Assembly: GCF_026914185.1 (NCBI RefSeq)
Contig: NC_070558.1
Span: forward strand, 7,635,501-7,699,500
Length of the DNA stretch: 64,000 bases
Source: Puccinia triticina
Taxonomy: Eukaryota; Basidiomycota; Pucciniomycetes; Pucciniales; Pucciniaceae
Reading direction: 5' to 3'
Notes under the pieces: generated by a model
The model's input: only the letters and a program-made list of their open reading frames with translations
Database searches by the model: none
What the model was told of the DNA's origin: nothing
In this document: positions 1-10,531 of the stretch, one piece after another
How the letters are laid out: every line of letters starts with the position of its first letter
Numbering within the stretch: the first letter of the stretch is position 1
Program-made: the position numbers and the translations under genes

Positions 1-716
1 TCACGAACGCTAGCCTCGAAGCGATCGAGACGGAACAGTTCGTGGATTGGCAAGGGCGGAGTGGGCGGGGGCGACAACAACACGTCGATCACCGGCGTCC
101 AGATGAACAGCTTGACCGGCACGCCCATGTATATGAGTCCTGAGGTCATCAAGGGCGAGGAGTTCGGCAGACCCGGGGCTATGGATATCTGGAGCTTGGG
201 ATGCGTCGTACTGGAATGCGTGACCGGGAAAAGACCGTGGAGTAATCTGGATAACGAATGGTGCGTGATTTCGTCTTGATGGTAATTGATTGCAGATCGC
301 AATACCCATCAATCATTTTGAATTTTTTTAGGGCGATCATGTTTCACATCGGTATCGCCACCAAACATCCACCGTTGCCGGATCCGCAAGAGTTATCGGA
401 GCTAGGGATCGACTTTATCCGCAAGTCGTTGACGCTCGACCCGGTGACCCGGCCGACGACGGTGGACTTGTTGAACCATCCTTGGATGAAGGATTTGGCG
501 GCGTGTTTGATGGAGATGAACGAGGACAACGAGGAGTTCAACACCTCTACCTCCAACCCCATCCACCCCTCTTCCTCCTCGTCCGCCTCCACTTTCGACC
601 TCGGCCAGCAACCACTGTCCACCTCAAATATCGTCAATCAGCTCGACGCTGTCTCTCTTCATGCACAGAAAACCGCGCTGGATAGCTTGCCTGAGGTCGA
701 GGAAACCGACGCTTGA
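1..716 (+). CDS. SSK2: Ssk2/Wis4-type MAP kinase kinase kinase, C-terminal part
   Basis: This is the 3' end of a serine/threonine kinase gene whose 5' part lies outside the window. Reading in frame 1, the activation segment has LTGTPMYMSPEV (subdomain VIII), followed by DIWSLGCVVLE (subdomain IX), KRPWSNLDNEW and the final RPTTVDLLNHPWM block. This wording is typical of fungal Ssk2/Ssk22/Wis4 MAPKKKs, which activate the Hog1-type stress MAPK module in the cytoplasm. A 71-nt intron at 261-331 (GTGCGT...TTTAG) splits the W codon and rejoins as E-W-A-I-M-F-H-I-G. The stop TGA is at 714-716. The Ser-rich tail after the kinase domain is about 60 residues. Family assignment is firm; the exact orthologue is an inference. 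Confidence 0.9.
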
Positions 717-857
717 ATTCTCCCCCCTCCTTTTTTTCCTCTCCGTCTGCAACCCCAATCAACCGCCATCTCCAGCTCACCCTCTCCCCCTTTTTGTGGC
801 TCTTTCTCCCTCTCTCACATAACCTATAAACGTTTTCTTCTCTCTCTCCCTCCCCCC

Positions 858-858
<1 letters not shown>

Positions 859-903
<45 letters not shown>
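859..903. repeat. poly-C tract, 45 nt
   Basis: An uninterrupted run of C lies in a pyrimidine-rich stretch about 140 bp past the kinase stop codon. It may be a true homopolymer or a sequencing/assembly artefact. It produces spurious poly-Gly open frames on the minus strand. Confidence 0.9.
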
Positions 904-2187
904 TTCCCTGTTCGCGTTTACTGAGGGCAGTAAAGTAGGGCGGTAGACCGATCTGCAAATAATGATATAGAAGACTTGGATATACACAGATAAAATATAC
1001 ACACGATTCAACGAAATAATTAATGAGCACCATGTAATCTTTTTGATATAATAAACAATTCAACTAAGTTAATGTTTAAACGTAGATCATTGTTGTACAA
1101 AAGTGTCCGCTCATGGCAAGGCACAATAGTCTATGTACATATGTTCCCGTTTGTTGTACGTTCGATGTTGGATACATAGAGATGCTTGGTCACGTAAAAT
1201 CATATAACTGTAAAATCGTAAACTTCCGAGCAGAAAACAGATGTACAGTGGGTGAGCTGATGTTTGAGTCTACGTTTTTTGTTGCAGAAGCTCCGGCCAC
1301 AGAACAGAACTTCCAGAAGTCATGGCATTGGCTACAGGGTGAAAGATAAGTTGCCCAGTGGCAAAATGATTATGAGGTAGAGCAAGGAAAATTGAAAAAT
1401 GCGAAAATTATCTAATTGAGGGGCTCAGCTAATCAACTCCCAAGGATTCAACTTGCGTCAGATGTCCAGAAGACCAAATTTTGATGTCCGGCCCCAGTCC
1501 CCGGGACCAAAAATTGACCCGGGGCAAATTTGGGAGTTGGAAGTCAAATTATTTAATGCAGATTACAGCTCCACTTGTTGAACAGGTCTGATGATGGATT
1601 ATGGTTGGGCCAACCCAGCTGTTATGGTCAAGTCTGTAGGAGAGGAAGAGAGGATCTGCGGAGCAAAGGTCTGGGGGTTCTGGATCCAAGATGGTTGTAG
1701 ATTGCAGGATGAGGGAGCAGTCTGGGATCTCCAGGCTCTCAAACCTTGAGAGTGCAGTCTGTGACATGTGCGTGTAAGCTATGTGCATGGAAGCCTGCAC
1801 TGCAGAGCTCGCACCACGGCTCATAACATTGTCCCCCCTTTAATGCCCAAGCCTCCCCCTTGTACAGTTTGATCATGAAAAAAATTCTCCTCTTTTGGCT
1901 CTGCATTCTATCCCCAGGCAGCATTAAAAAATCCCATGGGAAAAAGCTTGCTATCTTACTTTCTTCTCCACATCTGTTGGTGTTTGGCCGCCGCCTCCGG
2001 GAATTTGATGTTGAAGTCTGCCAATAGATCTCCGCAGTTTGTCAGATTTGCTGCTGGCTCCCACAAGTTCTCCTTGGGTCTGAATCCCTTCCCACTGACA
2101 AGGTATTGAAGTGTCCGCCCTCTCCGCCAACAATCAAGTACCTCTGCCGCCTCCCATTCATCTCTGCCATCCACTATTCCCAATGCT
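904..2187. other. intergenic, no gene recognised
   Basis: Short open frames occur on both strands, but none shows a recognisable domain or splice-supported extension. Composition is unremarkable apart from the neighbouring poly-C. Confidence 0.5.
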
Positions 2188-2640
2188 GTAACAGATACAA
2201 TACAGTTATTGGTACTGTATCTGTATTGTATTGTTTTTTGATGCTGATACATGTATCTGTATTGTATTGCCAAACCAATACAATAAATGAATCTCTGTGT
2301 ATTGGCCCTCTGATACAGACAGATACATGTTGGAGTGATTTTGATTGGATTGGCACGCAATCCAATACAAATACAAGTATCAGAATATCTGATACAATCA
2401 ACGGTGAAACAATATGATACCAGACCGGTATTGGCCAATACTACGTATAGTATTGTTTTTTTGATACATCAGAATTCAATACCATGTATTGTATTGAAAA
2501 AAAGATATGATATGGTGGTACTGTATCTAAAAAAACAACACGTACCGTACTGTTTCACTGTTGATACAATACATGATTGACAAAAAATTGTGCATTGTCC
2601 TACCCAATAAAATACAGATAAATCAGCAATACCATATCAG
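2188..2640. repeat. AT-rich palindromic repeat (GATACA/TGTATC type)
   Basis: About 450 bp are built from variants of ATACAATACAGATAC and its reverse complement, including the self-complementary core GATACATGTATC near 2245-2260. Units alternate in orientation, so all six frames contain long but meaningless open stretches. It may be a decayed palindromic miniature element; no clear terminal repeats or target duplication were found. Confidence 0.6.
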
Positions 2641-3300
2641 ATTTGATCTGTTACAGTGTTGCTATTACCGGCTCTGGGGTCTGCCTCCACGACTTTTTTG
2701 GGCTTGTGTTTTCAAGGTCAGCAGAAACTAGAATATTCATGTTTGTGATTTGGCAAGATTGCATCCAAACTCCGCCTCCACGGTGTTTTTGAGCTGGCAA
2801 GGAAGGATGTCTTTGAGGGTCCAGCTTTTGTTAATCATCTTGGGCTTATTCAAGCTCCTGAAGAGTACTTCTTTGTTTTTGTCCTTCTGAAGAAGCAAGC
2901 ATTGACCGCAAGAAACAATGATAGCAATGGTGCTTGATCAGTTTCTGCTTTTCCAGAAAGGGCAGCTTCAATAATATTCCTGCAAGAAATAAAACACACC
3001 CAAACTGAGCAAGTTGAGTAAACCACTTCTTGGACAGGCGGGAAACAAAGGGAATGTTATATGATAGTTGTCTGGAAGTGAGATAAGGATTGAATGCAAC
3101 CTTCATCTTTCATATTTTTTGAACCATTTTGGGAGAGGTGATTGAGCCAATTAGAAATCCCTGATCTGGCTGAAAACAGGCATGAAAATAAATCAAGCCA
3201 CACTGTCAGCCTTAGAGATACATCAAGTATCCAAAAGACTGCAATAAATTAGCAAATAATAATAATGAGTTAATTATTATTGCAAAATCAGATTCCTCAT
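2641..3300. other. intergenic, no gene recognised
   Basis: No coding, RNA or repeat structure could be supported in this AT-rich stretch. Confidence 0.4.
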
Positions 3301-4120
3301 CATAAATTAAGGGGGGTCACCCACTTAAAGTAACCCCTTATTCCTATTCCTTTATGTTAATTGTATAATTAAGAATTGGCCCCAGAAAGCGCCCAAAAAA
3401 TGTATTACATACATAAAATTAGTAAAATAAACAAAGTACATAAAATTAAACTAGATTAGATTAATGAGTAATATTACTCGTGTAAAAATACCCCATGAAA
3501 AAATTATGTAGACTTCTACTGAAGCTCTTTCACATGACAATTGGTTATAAACATGTCATGTGACAGAGTCAGGGAAATTAGTCTATTATAATACAAATAA
3601 ATTGCCCACAGCCAAGCCTTGTTCACGTATACACCCCAGGATACTCCCATAGGGAGAAAAGGACTTAGTGGTTGCACCCACTGAAGTCCCCTCTATAAAT
3701 AGAGGCCTATTTGGCCCTCAGGAAAAGATCCCCCAGACCATTCACCACCCAGAAACTGTAAGTTTGCCATGAATATTCTCCTCTGCTACTACTGTAGCTC
3801 CTTTTTCCTTTAAACCATCCCCAGCATGCAAAGTCCACTGGATTAAACCCTTTAAATTATCAAAAATCCCTTATTAGCATATTTAAAGCTTTATCCTTAT
3901 AAGTAGTTGCCGTAAGACCACCGCCTCTGTCAAGCAGCCAATCAGTTTAAGCGCTTACCACCTACTTTTTATGCTAAATTTATTCCCTATAATTAATAAT
4001 TATATATTATTAATTACGTAATAAATCTTCCTCTTTTAAAGAGTGTCTAAAACCCTTGTAGTGGCCATATTTACCACATAAAAAGTTTAGTAATTACCTA
4101 CTAGTGTTTACATCAGCACA
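3301..4120. repeat. possible old LTR fragment with TATA box
   Basis: An AT-rich block contains CTATAAAT at 3693-3700 (inside the small palindrome CCTCTATAAATAGAGG) followed by a pyrimidine-rich leader. This layout resembles rust LTR promoters such as those at 15.8 kb and 50.8 kb. No second copy or target duplication was found, so the boundaries are approximate and the LTR reading is a guess. Confidence 0.25.
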
Positions 4121-4612
4121 GTTAAAGTGCTAGGGCCCAAAACCCTTATCTTTACGGGTTTTTGCCCTAAGCTTCATAAACAGAGCTGTAGAGAATAACA
4201 TTTGAGACTCGGGTACCTGTTGGCACCCGGGTACCCCCCTTTTTTTCTGGCCAAAACCAGTACCTAACACCGCACCCGGGACCGCTTGGCGGGTACCAGC
4301 GGTACTTTTGGCAGGTACCACAGGTACCTGATGAGTTTTTTTTTGTTTTTTTGCTATGTGAATATCAATCTCACATTCCCTTTACTTTTCAGACATGACT
4401 AACTACTTTATATCTCCTATGTAAACAATAATAACAATCTTATCAGCTACTTGTTGGTTGATAATTACTATTTGGCTGGGCTCAATCTTCATCCACAACA
4501 ACTATTTTTCTTTTTGACTTCTTGGAAGTCTTACTGGAATCGATCATTTCTTCTTTCCACGAGGCCAGGATCCCTTCTTTGATCATGTTATTCTTAGAGT
4601 AGAATGCAACGG

Positions 4613-5394
4613 TGTGGAACTACTCTTTGGGGGAATAGAGCTTAGAGAGGGATGAGTGCGTGAAAAGCTGCCTCTCAGGTTGGGAGAGTAATATGGGACA
4701 AGAATAAGAGTATGGACTCTTAAAGAAAAGTGTGGCTGATGAAGTATTGAGAATAGTGCTTTCTAGACGAAATCAAGGGGGAAAATATACTGTAAAATAT
4801 GTGGTAAAATAGGCTATGTAATTCTTATTCTGTGACCAGGGATGCAAAGTGACAATCTGATGGGGGACAAACAGAATGGGCCAAAAGGCTCTACATTTAT
4901 AGTGAGGGGACAACAGGTGGTTCTGAGACGAAGAGAAAGATGGGAACAGGGTACAAAAAGCCTCCAACAAGGTGACAAGGCAACAAACCAACAAGGCATC
5001 TACTACATGGCTTGGGATGACATAAGAGGAAAACAATAACCATGGCGCATCAGCCGCCATGCATCTGAGAAAAAGTTACGCCTTGCTGGAATATAGAGGA
5101 GTTAATTCTAGTGAACACTCAGGGTCCTTCCTAATAGTCTGGCTCTGTTTGATGGTGGACTTTCTCCCACTTTGACCTGATTTTGTACATATTTTATTAC
5201 CCATTGTGGAGGGCCATCCATGAAAGTGAATACTGAGAAGTTGAGGCGCCTTGTAGAGATGATTCTAGGCTATTATGAAGTGTCTGTGGGCGTGGATTAC
5301 AGGTACCAGAGTGATTTCTAGAGGGCGTTTGGCGGTGATTCCTTCCTGGTGAGTGTCTGAGTGATGTAATAAGGTTTTGATTAGGCTCACCACA
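4613..5394 (-). repeat. gypsy-1 3' LTR
   Basis: This is the left copy of the 782-bp LTR and is downstream with respect to the element. It starts TGTGGAAC and ends CTCACCACA. The minus-strand TATA motif CTATAAATG lies at 4894-4902. Short ORFs inside it also occur in the other LTR and are not genes. Confidence 0.93.
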
Positions 5395-5406
5395 TCCACC
5401 CCCAAA
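5395..5406 (-). other. gypsy-1 polypurine tract
   Basis: The minus strand reads TTTGGGGGTGGA immediately before the 3' LTR, the expected position and composition for plus-strand DNA priming. Confidence 0.75.
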
Positions 5407-5833
5407 TTAGATGATGTCCCCATCATCCAACCTTGAGTGAGGTGTGACAAAGAGAGGAGAAAGAAAATAGGGCAAGGCAAAAGAAGACTGTGACGTGGCA
5501 AGTTGTTTTTTGGGCAGATTTTTTTGTATGTTTGATTTTCCTTCTAGCGTAAAAAGAATTGAGTTGAGTTTGAAGAATAGAAAAGATATGAACAAGTGAG
5601 ACAAAAATAGGATTTGGTTGATTTATATTTCTTTAGTGAATTTTATGCTGTTTTTCTTGTTTGATTTTATAGTAATCTTCCAGGAAATAATGTGACGATG
5701 AAAAGGTATAGCTAGATGAAGAACTAAAGGAAAAATGTAACAAGAATTTTTAGTGGAAATGGGTGGAGAAACCACCCCCAAATTGGTGTGATCCTTGCGG
5801 CGTAGCTATCCTTAGTTTCGTCTCCAGGGCTGT

Positions 5834-6166
5834 TTATGTCATCCGCGCTAGAAGTTCCAGATCTCGGCGCTCCTCCTTCGTTGTTGCTCGCGCTTCCAAT
5901 AGCAATCCGTCGGCTTTCGCGCCATCAAGAGCTCCAATAGCTTTATTAGCCCCCTCCCGACTTGTGAACACAACCAGCGCAAATAACTCCATCCCAGATC
6001 CGACGTGTGGCGTAAAAGATTCTCTGATAGGTCCGTGCTCTTTCAAAGCTTCCGTGATGTCTGCGGCGGATGTTCCTGGCGCGATATTAAAGAGGTAGAT
6101 GGGCCAAAAATGTGCTAAGGAGTATTCTGCTGACTGATTTGCAGGGACTTTAAAATGGTCACTCAT
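5834..6166 (-). CDS. RRM-like accessory protein in gypsy-1
   Basis: A 110-residue ORF from ATG at 6166 to TAA at 5836-5834 lies downstream of pol on the element's sense strand. It resembles an RNA-recognition motif: an RNP2-like strand (IYLFNI, about residues 28-33), helix region ADITEALKEHG, an RNP1-like strand (ELFALVVFTSRE, about 65-76) and the second helix ANKAIGALDG. A charged tail follows. An RRM protein could bind the element transcript or particle RNA, but that is inference. It is not part of the standard gypsy set; it may be a captured host domain. How it would be translated from a downstream position is not visible (subgenomic promoter, splicing or own transcript). Confidence 0.6.
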   Translation of the reverse strand: MSDHFKVPANQSAEYSLAHFWPIYLFNIAPGTSAADITEALKEHGPIRESFTPHVGSGMELFALVVFTSREGANKAIGALDGAKADGLLLEARATTKEERRDLELLARMT

Positions 6167-6507
6167 TTTGAAGGGGTTGTATTGAGTTGATCACGAAAAT
6201 GTTTATCCGAACAGGTTGGCTAGACGTGAGTTTGTCGTGATAAGAAAGCTCTTGCGAGATGGGGGGAAAGAAACTGGTTTGTGCGTCGGTCGGTCAAACC
6301 CCTCAAACAGCAAGCACAACACAAATTATCGTGCCATGTTGTTAGATAAGTAACTGGCCGGACTGGGCATGGCGCGACCTGTTGTCGCATGAGTTCTCTT
6401 TTTTTTTAGTTTACATTATTCAAGTTGTGTTTGTTGATTTGGTTTCGAACCTGCCTAGGCCAAAAAAAACTTGCTTTCTTTTTTTATTTGTATCGCCGCG
6501 TGTCGTG

Positions 6508-6688
6508 GTCGCAGAGGTGTAGGCCAAAGATTTTGTAACGGGCTAGCCGAAAGCTCGAAGTCCTCTTAGTCGCAGAGATGGGCCGAAGGCCATGTTACTG
6601 GCTAGACGAAAGCTTGTAGTCCGGCGTGGTCGCAGAGATCTAAGCCGATGATCTTGTTCCCAACTAGACGAAAGTTTGTAGTCCTCGG
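6508..6688. repeat. three imperfect ~60-bp tandem repeats
   Basis: Units begin at 6508, 6569 and 6629, each starting GTCGCAGAG and ending near CGAAAG-TTGTAGTCC. They lie directly upstream of the plus-strand TATA box at 6721 and look like a repeated upstream element of that promoter. Confidence 0.8.
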
Positions 6689-6720
6689 ATTCTTCCGAGC
6701 CAAAGGAGAGCACCCAAAGC

Positions 6721-6730
6721 TATATAAAGG
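6721..6730 (+). promoter_or_regulatory. TATA box upstream of the antisense ORF in gypsy-1
   Basis: TATATAAAGG lies 107 bp before the ATG at 6828 and just after the 60-bp tandem repeats. Spacing and context suit an RNA polymerase II promoter pointing opposite to the retrotransposon. Confidence 0.55.
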
Positions 6731-6827
6731 GGATTGAAATGATGGCAAAATCCAATCCACTAACTCCTCATTACTATCATTCCTTGCTAAGCCAACACAA
6801 CCACTTCGCCTCTTTCTCCTGTTGACC

Positions 6828-7244
6828 ATGTCTTTTATTCCTGAATCGCCTATTGATGGTGCCTGGGATCCAAACTCCCGAACAAACGCGCGCAGCGGTT
6901 ACGGCGAAACCAATACTCCCTTATCTTTAGTAAATAATTATCCCCTTGGTTCACAAAATTATCCTATCTTAATCCACTCCGACGACGAAGATTTCATCGC
7001 TGGAGTACATGTAGCAGCTTCCTATGTCACTCGGGTTGTTGAACTCCCGCAACTTCATGTTTTTCGGCAACGCCTCCGCCTCCTTGTCGCCAGAACACAA
7101 TTCCAACACAATCAACCGACTAGAAGAGCTCGTCGAAATGGCCGTGCCCGCGGCAGTCGTCCGGTGGTCCTGGAATTCCGCCATGTTGAGCGCGAACTTG
7201 AGGCGCTGATAAATGGTAGCTTTGAGATTCAAATGGCCTACTAA
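6828..7244 (+). CDS. antisense hypothetical ORF inside gypsy-1
   Basis: A 138-residue ORF (ATG at 6828, TAA at 7242-7244) runs opposite to gag and pol. The product is not recognised. The N-terminal half is Asn/Ser/Pro-rich, there is an acidic SDDED patch near the middle, and the C-terminal half carries a strongly basic stretch (RRARRNGRARGSRP) followed by a helix-prone segment. A TATA box and tandem repeats precede it, and a T-rich tract follows at 7325-7372. Antisense ORFs are known in some plant gypsy lineages; whether this one is expressed is unknown. Confidence 0.5.
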   Translation: MSFIPESPIDGAWDPNSRTNARSGYGETNTPLSLVNNYPLGSQNYPILIHSDDEDFIAGVHVAASYVTRVVELPQLHVFRQRLRLLVARTQFQHNQPTRRARRNGRARGSRPVVLEFRHVERELEALINGSFEIQMAY

Positions 7245-7468
7245 GTAAGCCCCTAATTTTTTATTTTTCACTGAAATTTACTCCTTTATTTTACTAATTT
7301 ATGCTTCCTATCGGCAACACCAGTCCCCCACTTCTTTTTCTTTTTTTTTTTTCTTCTTTTTTTTTTTTTTTTTAAGTCTTGAAAGCCCTTATAGATCTAA
7401 CTGTCTGAAATGTGAATAGCCATAGAAAATTTAATCTTTCCCAAAAAAGCAACGAAGCCAGAATAAAA

Positions 7469-10400
7469 TCAGAGTTTTCTTGAATGGAACAGCTTCACAT
7501 GCGGCGCCGCATACCTGCGCTTGAGTTCTTGACCGTCAAGTTCTTCTAAAGTATATGAGCCACTTTTTTCTTGTGATTTTATGCGGTACGGCCCATTCCA
7601 GCGGTTTTCAAAGAGCTTTCCCCACTGACTTTCTAGGGATTTATTGTACACAAGAACTAGGGATCCCGGCGCAAGCGGTCCTCTGTCTGGTTTCTTCTGA
7701 TTCCAATATTCGGCAGAATTTTCCCTGGAGTCCTTCATGTTCTTGTAGGCTTCTTGCAAAATTGATTCTCTCCTCTCCAGTTGGCGAACTCTGGCAAGGA
7801 GAAGGTCTGCGGTTGATTTTACTGACTCCCAATCAGTCCCTAAGAAAGTTTCCAGTTCGAGGTCAATTGGTAAAACCGCCGGTTGGCCAAACATGAGTTC
7901 ATAAGGCGTATAACCAGTGGTTCTCTTCGTAGAAACTCTATCCGCAAAAAGGACAAGAGGTAAGTAGCTGCGCCATTTCTTTCCGTCCGTCCCAGCCAGT
8001 TTAACCAAGGTATCTTTAATGGGCTGATGACCTCTTTCTACCATCCCGTTTGCTTCCGGATAATATGGCGTAGTGACTTTTACAATGGATCCTTTCTGCT
8101 TTAAGCAATCCTGAAGTTCCTTCCCAAATTCCGCCCCGCCGTCGACTACAACTGTGTGAGGTGCACCATATCTGAAAATCCATTCGTCCGTAAACCACTG
8201 CGCAATCTTTTTAGCTTTAAGAGTTTCCAATCCCACAGCTTCAACCCATCCGGAGAGATCATCTCTTGCAATCACTAGATATTTCCACTTTCCCGCTTTA
8301 ATATGTACTGTATCCATACTGACGCGCCCAAAAATGGTAGATTTCCCTGTTGCGTGCTTATGTTCCAAAGGTTTCAAGGGGCTCCTCTTCTGACAGGCGT
8401 TGCAGGACTGGACCCAACTCTTGACTTTTCTTTTCATGTGCGGCCACCAAAACCTAAGCTTAGTCCGTTTGTAAGTTTCTTCCACTCCTCTATGGCCAAG
8501 TTGTTCGTGAAGCGCCTCCAGAATGTGTTCCTGGTATTTTGGATTGCTGATAACTAGTTGCGGGAAAGGTTTATTTCTCTTTTTAAGTTTGCCGTCAGAG
8601 ACCATGAAGCCGGCAGATTTATGCTTTATTACTTTCCAATCCGCGTCAGAGGTATCTGTTGGCCTATTTAGAGTGAGCAAATATTCTTGAAGCTTGCCCC
8701 AAATTCCTTCTTGCTGAAATTGACCGCGCTCCACCCCCAAATTTAAAGTGTTAACTTCTTTGACGCCAAAACCGGGATGAGGCTTAATCCATTTCTCATC
8801 TTCGTCAAAACTGGGCTGCTCTCCTTCATCATCGTCTGGCGGTCTTCTAGATAATCCGTCGGGCATAGTGAAAGTTTTCCCAGGGACGTGAACCAAATTA
8901 TAAGAGAATAATTGAATAAAAGCCACCCAACGAGTCATGGGAGCATTTGGAAGATCAGGTGAGTTAATCATTTCTATAAGGCTTTTAGCGTCCACTAAGA
9001 GGTCGAATTGCTGGCCCCAAAGCTGAGTTTGTAATTTTTTTAGGATTTTTGCGACGCCACAGAGCTCCAGTTTTGATTGAGAATATCTGGATTCCACCGG
9101 CAAAAAAACCACGGATTCGTATAAGACTGGCCTGTCTTTCTGGTTATCTTCTTGAGTGAGTACTGCTCCTGCCGCAATGTAGCTAGAATCCACCGCTAAT
9201 TTTATTTTTCCTGCTCCTTCAGAGTAGTCCAATTTTTTTAGAGTTATATCATAACCTACTATCCGTTTCAAAAGATCAAACGCATCCTGGCACTCCTTTT
9301 TCCAGTTCCATTCCGCGTCTTTTCTGGTTAATTTTCTAAGCGGTGCGGCAAGCTCTGAAAGTCCTTTAATAAACATCCTGACATAGACGCAGACTCCTAG
9401 AAAACCTCGAACTTCCGTTGCATTTTTTGGTACCGGCCATGTTTCAATTTTATTTAGCTGTTTTTTCGAAATTTTTCTGCCCTCCCTGCACACAACGTGA
9501 CCCACAAGATCCAAGGCGGGGACGCAGCAGGCAAATTTCTTTCCGGAAATTGTGAGTCCAGCTTCTTCTATTCTAAATAAGATCCGCTCCAGAGTGACGG
9601 CGTACTCCCAGATAAATTTCCTGATGCCAGGGTTTTCTGCCAAAGTTTCTTGATTGTAATCTGAAACAGGACCTTTTATACCGCCATCATCAATGAATAT
9701 ACCAACATTTTGAGGAATTTCGTCTTGTAGAATCCACATCATTTGCGCCTGGTATACGGCGACAGAATTGGTTGCTCCTTGTGGTAATCTGGTAAGCTGA
9801 AATCGTCCCAGAGGAGTTTCAAAGGTGGTTAATGGCCTAGATTCTAATGATAACTCTCTTTCATCGTAGCCTCCCATTATATCTCCCAGACCGTAGCAAG
9901 CTCTCCCGGTAAAAGATTCAATTAATTCTTCCGGTGAAGGCGGTATTCCAGAGTCCTTAATTGTTACTTTATTGAGTTTTTGTAAGTCGTGGACAATCCT
10001 GAGCCTTCCATCTTGTTTTTTGACGCAAAAGACCGGGCTAGAGTAAGAGGAATAAGACTGCTCATAAAGACCTGTTCGGATGCGCTCCCGTACTAACTCT
10101 ATGAATTGATCTTTAATTGCGGCAGGAATTGGAATAGGTCGCTGCTGCCAAGGTTCGTGGGCGATGACGGGAATGATGTAAGGTTTCCCGTAAGTGTGTT
10201 TGAGAAGTCCTCTCTCTTCCTCCCGAAAAGCAAGTCCTCCCTGCCGCATTACGATGATATGTTTGAATAATTTAAGTTCTTCAGGTTTGAGCCACCCGGG
10301 TGGACCGAAATTAATGACTTTAAGGCGGTCTTCTGTGATTTTCCAAGTAGGGGTAAAATTAGGCGGGTGAGGAGTTAAAGGTGTTACATAAGGATCTCTA

Positions 10401-10531
10401 GATAAAGGAGGACTACATAAGGGTGAGTTTATGTTCTGCGGCATGAACTGATTTACTGGCTTGATTTTTTTTGACGTTGATTTATATTTTGCCGCAAACA
10501 CTAACTTTTCTTCTACACTATATTTGGGCAC
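7469..10531 (-). CDS. pol: gypsy-1 Pol: reverse transcriptase, RNase H, integrase
   Basis: This frame gives about 1020 residues counted from a GTG at 10531, but no ATG is nearby and it stays open upstream into gag in the -1 frame, so it is probably made as Gag-Pol. Domains in order are RT with LPQGATNS and catalytic IFIDDGG near residue 277, RNase H beginning LAVDSSYIAAGAV near 443, integrase zinc-binding HEQLGHRG...CNACQ near 672-712, and the DDE core with SMDTVH (about 739), VVDGGAEF (about 796) and GMVERGH (about 832). A chromodomain is not evident at the C-terminus. The FIDD in place of YVDD is a tolerated variant. No stops or frameshifts interrupt it. Role: copying element RNA to DNA and inserting it. 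Confidence 0.94.
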   Translation of the reverse strand: MPKYSVEEKLVFAAKYKSTSKKIKPVNQFMPQNINSPLCSPPLSRDPYVTPLTPHPPNFTPTWKITEDRLKVINFGPPGWLKPEELKLFKHIIVMRQGGLAFREEERGLLKHTYGKPYIIPVIAHEPWQQRPIPIPAAIKDQFIELVRERIRTGLYEQSYSSYSSPVFCVKKQDGRLRIVHDLQKLNKVTIKDSGIPPSPEELIESFTGRACYGLGDIMGGYDERELSLESRPLTTFETPLGRFQLTRLPQGATNSVAVYQAQMMWILQDEIPQNVGIFIDDGGIKGPVSDYNQETLAENPGIRKFIWEYAVTLERILFRIEEAGLTISGKKFACCVPALDLVGHVVCREGRKISKKQLNKIETWPVPKNATEVRGFLGVCVYVRMFIKGLSELAAPLRKLTRKDAEWNWKKECQDAFDLLKRIVGYDITLKKLDYSEGAGKIKLAVDSSYIAAGAVLTQEDNQKDRPVLYESVVFLPVESRYSQSKLELCGVAKILKKLQTQLWGQQFDLLVDAKSLIEMINSPDLPNAPMTRWVAFIQLFSYNLVHVPGKTFTMPDGLSRRPPDDDEGEQPSFDEDEKWIKPHPGFGVKEVNTLNLGVERGQFQQEGIWGKLQEYLLTLNRPTDTSDADWKVIKHKSAGFMVSDGKLKKRNKPFPQLVISNPKYQEHILEALHEQLGHRGVEETYKRTKLRFWWPHMKRKVKSWVQSCNACQKRSPLKPLEHKHATGKSTIFGRVSMDTVHIKAGKWKYLVIARDDLSGWVEAVGLETLKAKKIAQWFTDEWIFRYGAPHTVVVDGGAEFGKELQDCLKQKGSIVKVTTPYYPEANGMVERGHQPIKDTLVKLAGTDGKKWRSYLPLVLFADRVSTKRTTGYTPYELMFGQPAVLPIDLELETFLGTDWESVKSTADLLLARVRQLERRESILQEAYKNMKDSRENSAEYWNQKKPDRGPLAPGSLVLVYNKSLESQWGKLFENRWNGPYRIKSQEKSGSYTLEELDGQELKRRYAAPHVKLFHSRKL

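Noticed and set aside
634..1063. Two poly-Gly minus-strand ORFs
   Set aside because: They are translations of the poly-C tract on the opposite strand.
1956..2438. 160-codon minus-strand ORF
   Set aside because: Most of it is read from the GATACA palindromic repeat, giving repetitive Tyr/Ile/Cys-rich translation.
4773..5060. 95-codon ORF repeated at 13527-13814
   Set aside because: It lies wholly inside the LTRs of gypsy-1 and shows no protein features; duplication of the LTR explains the repeat.
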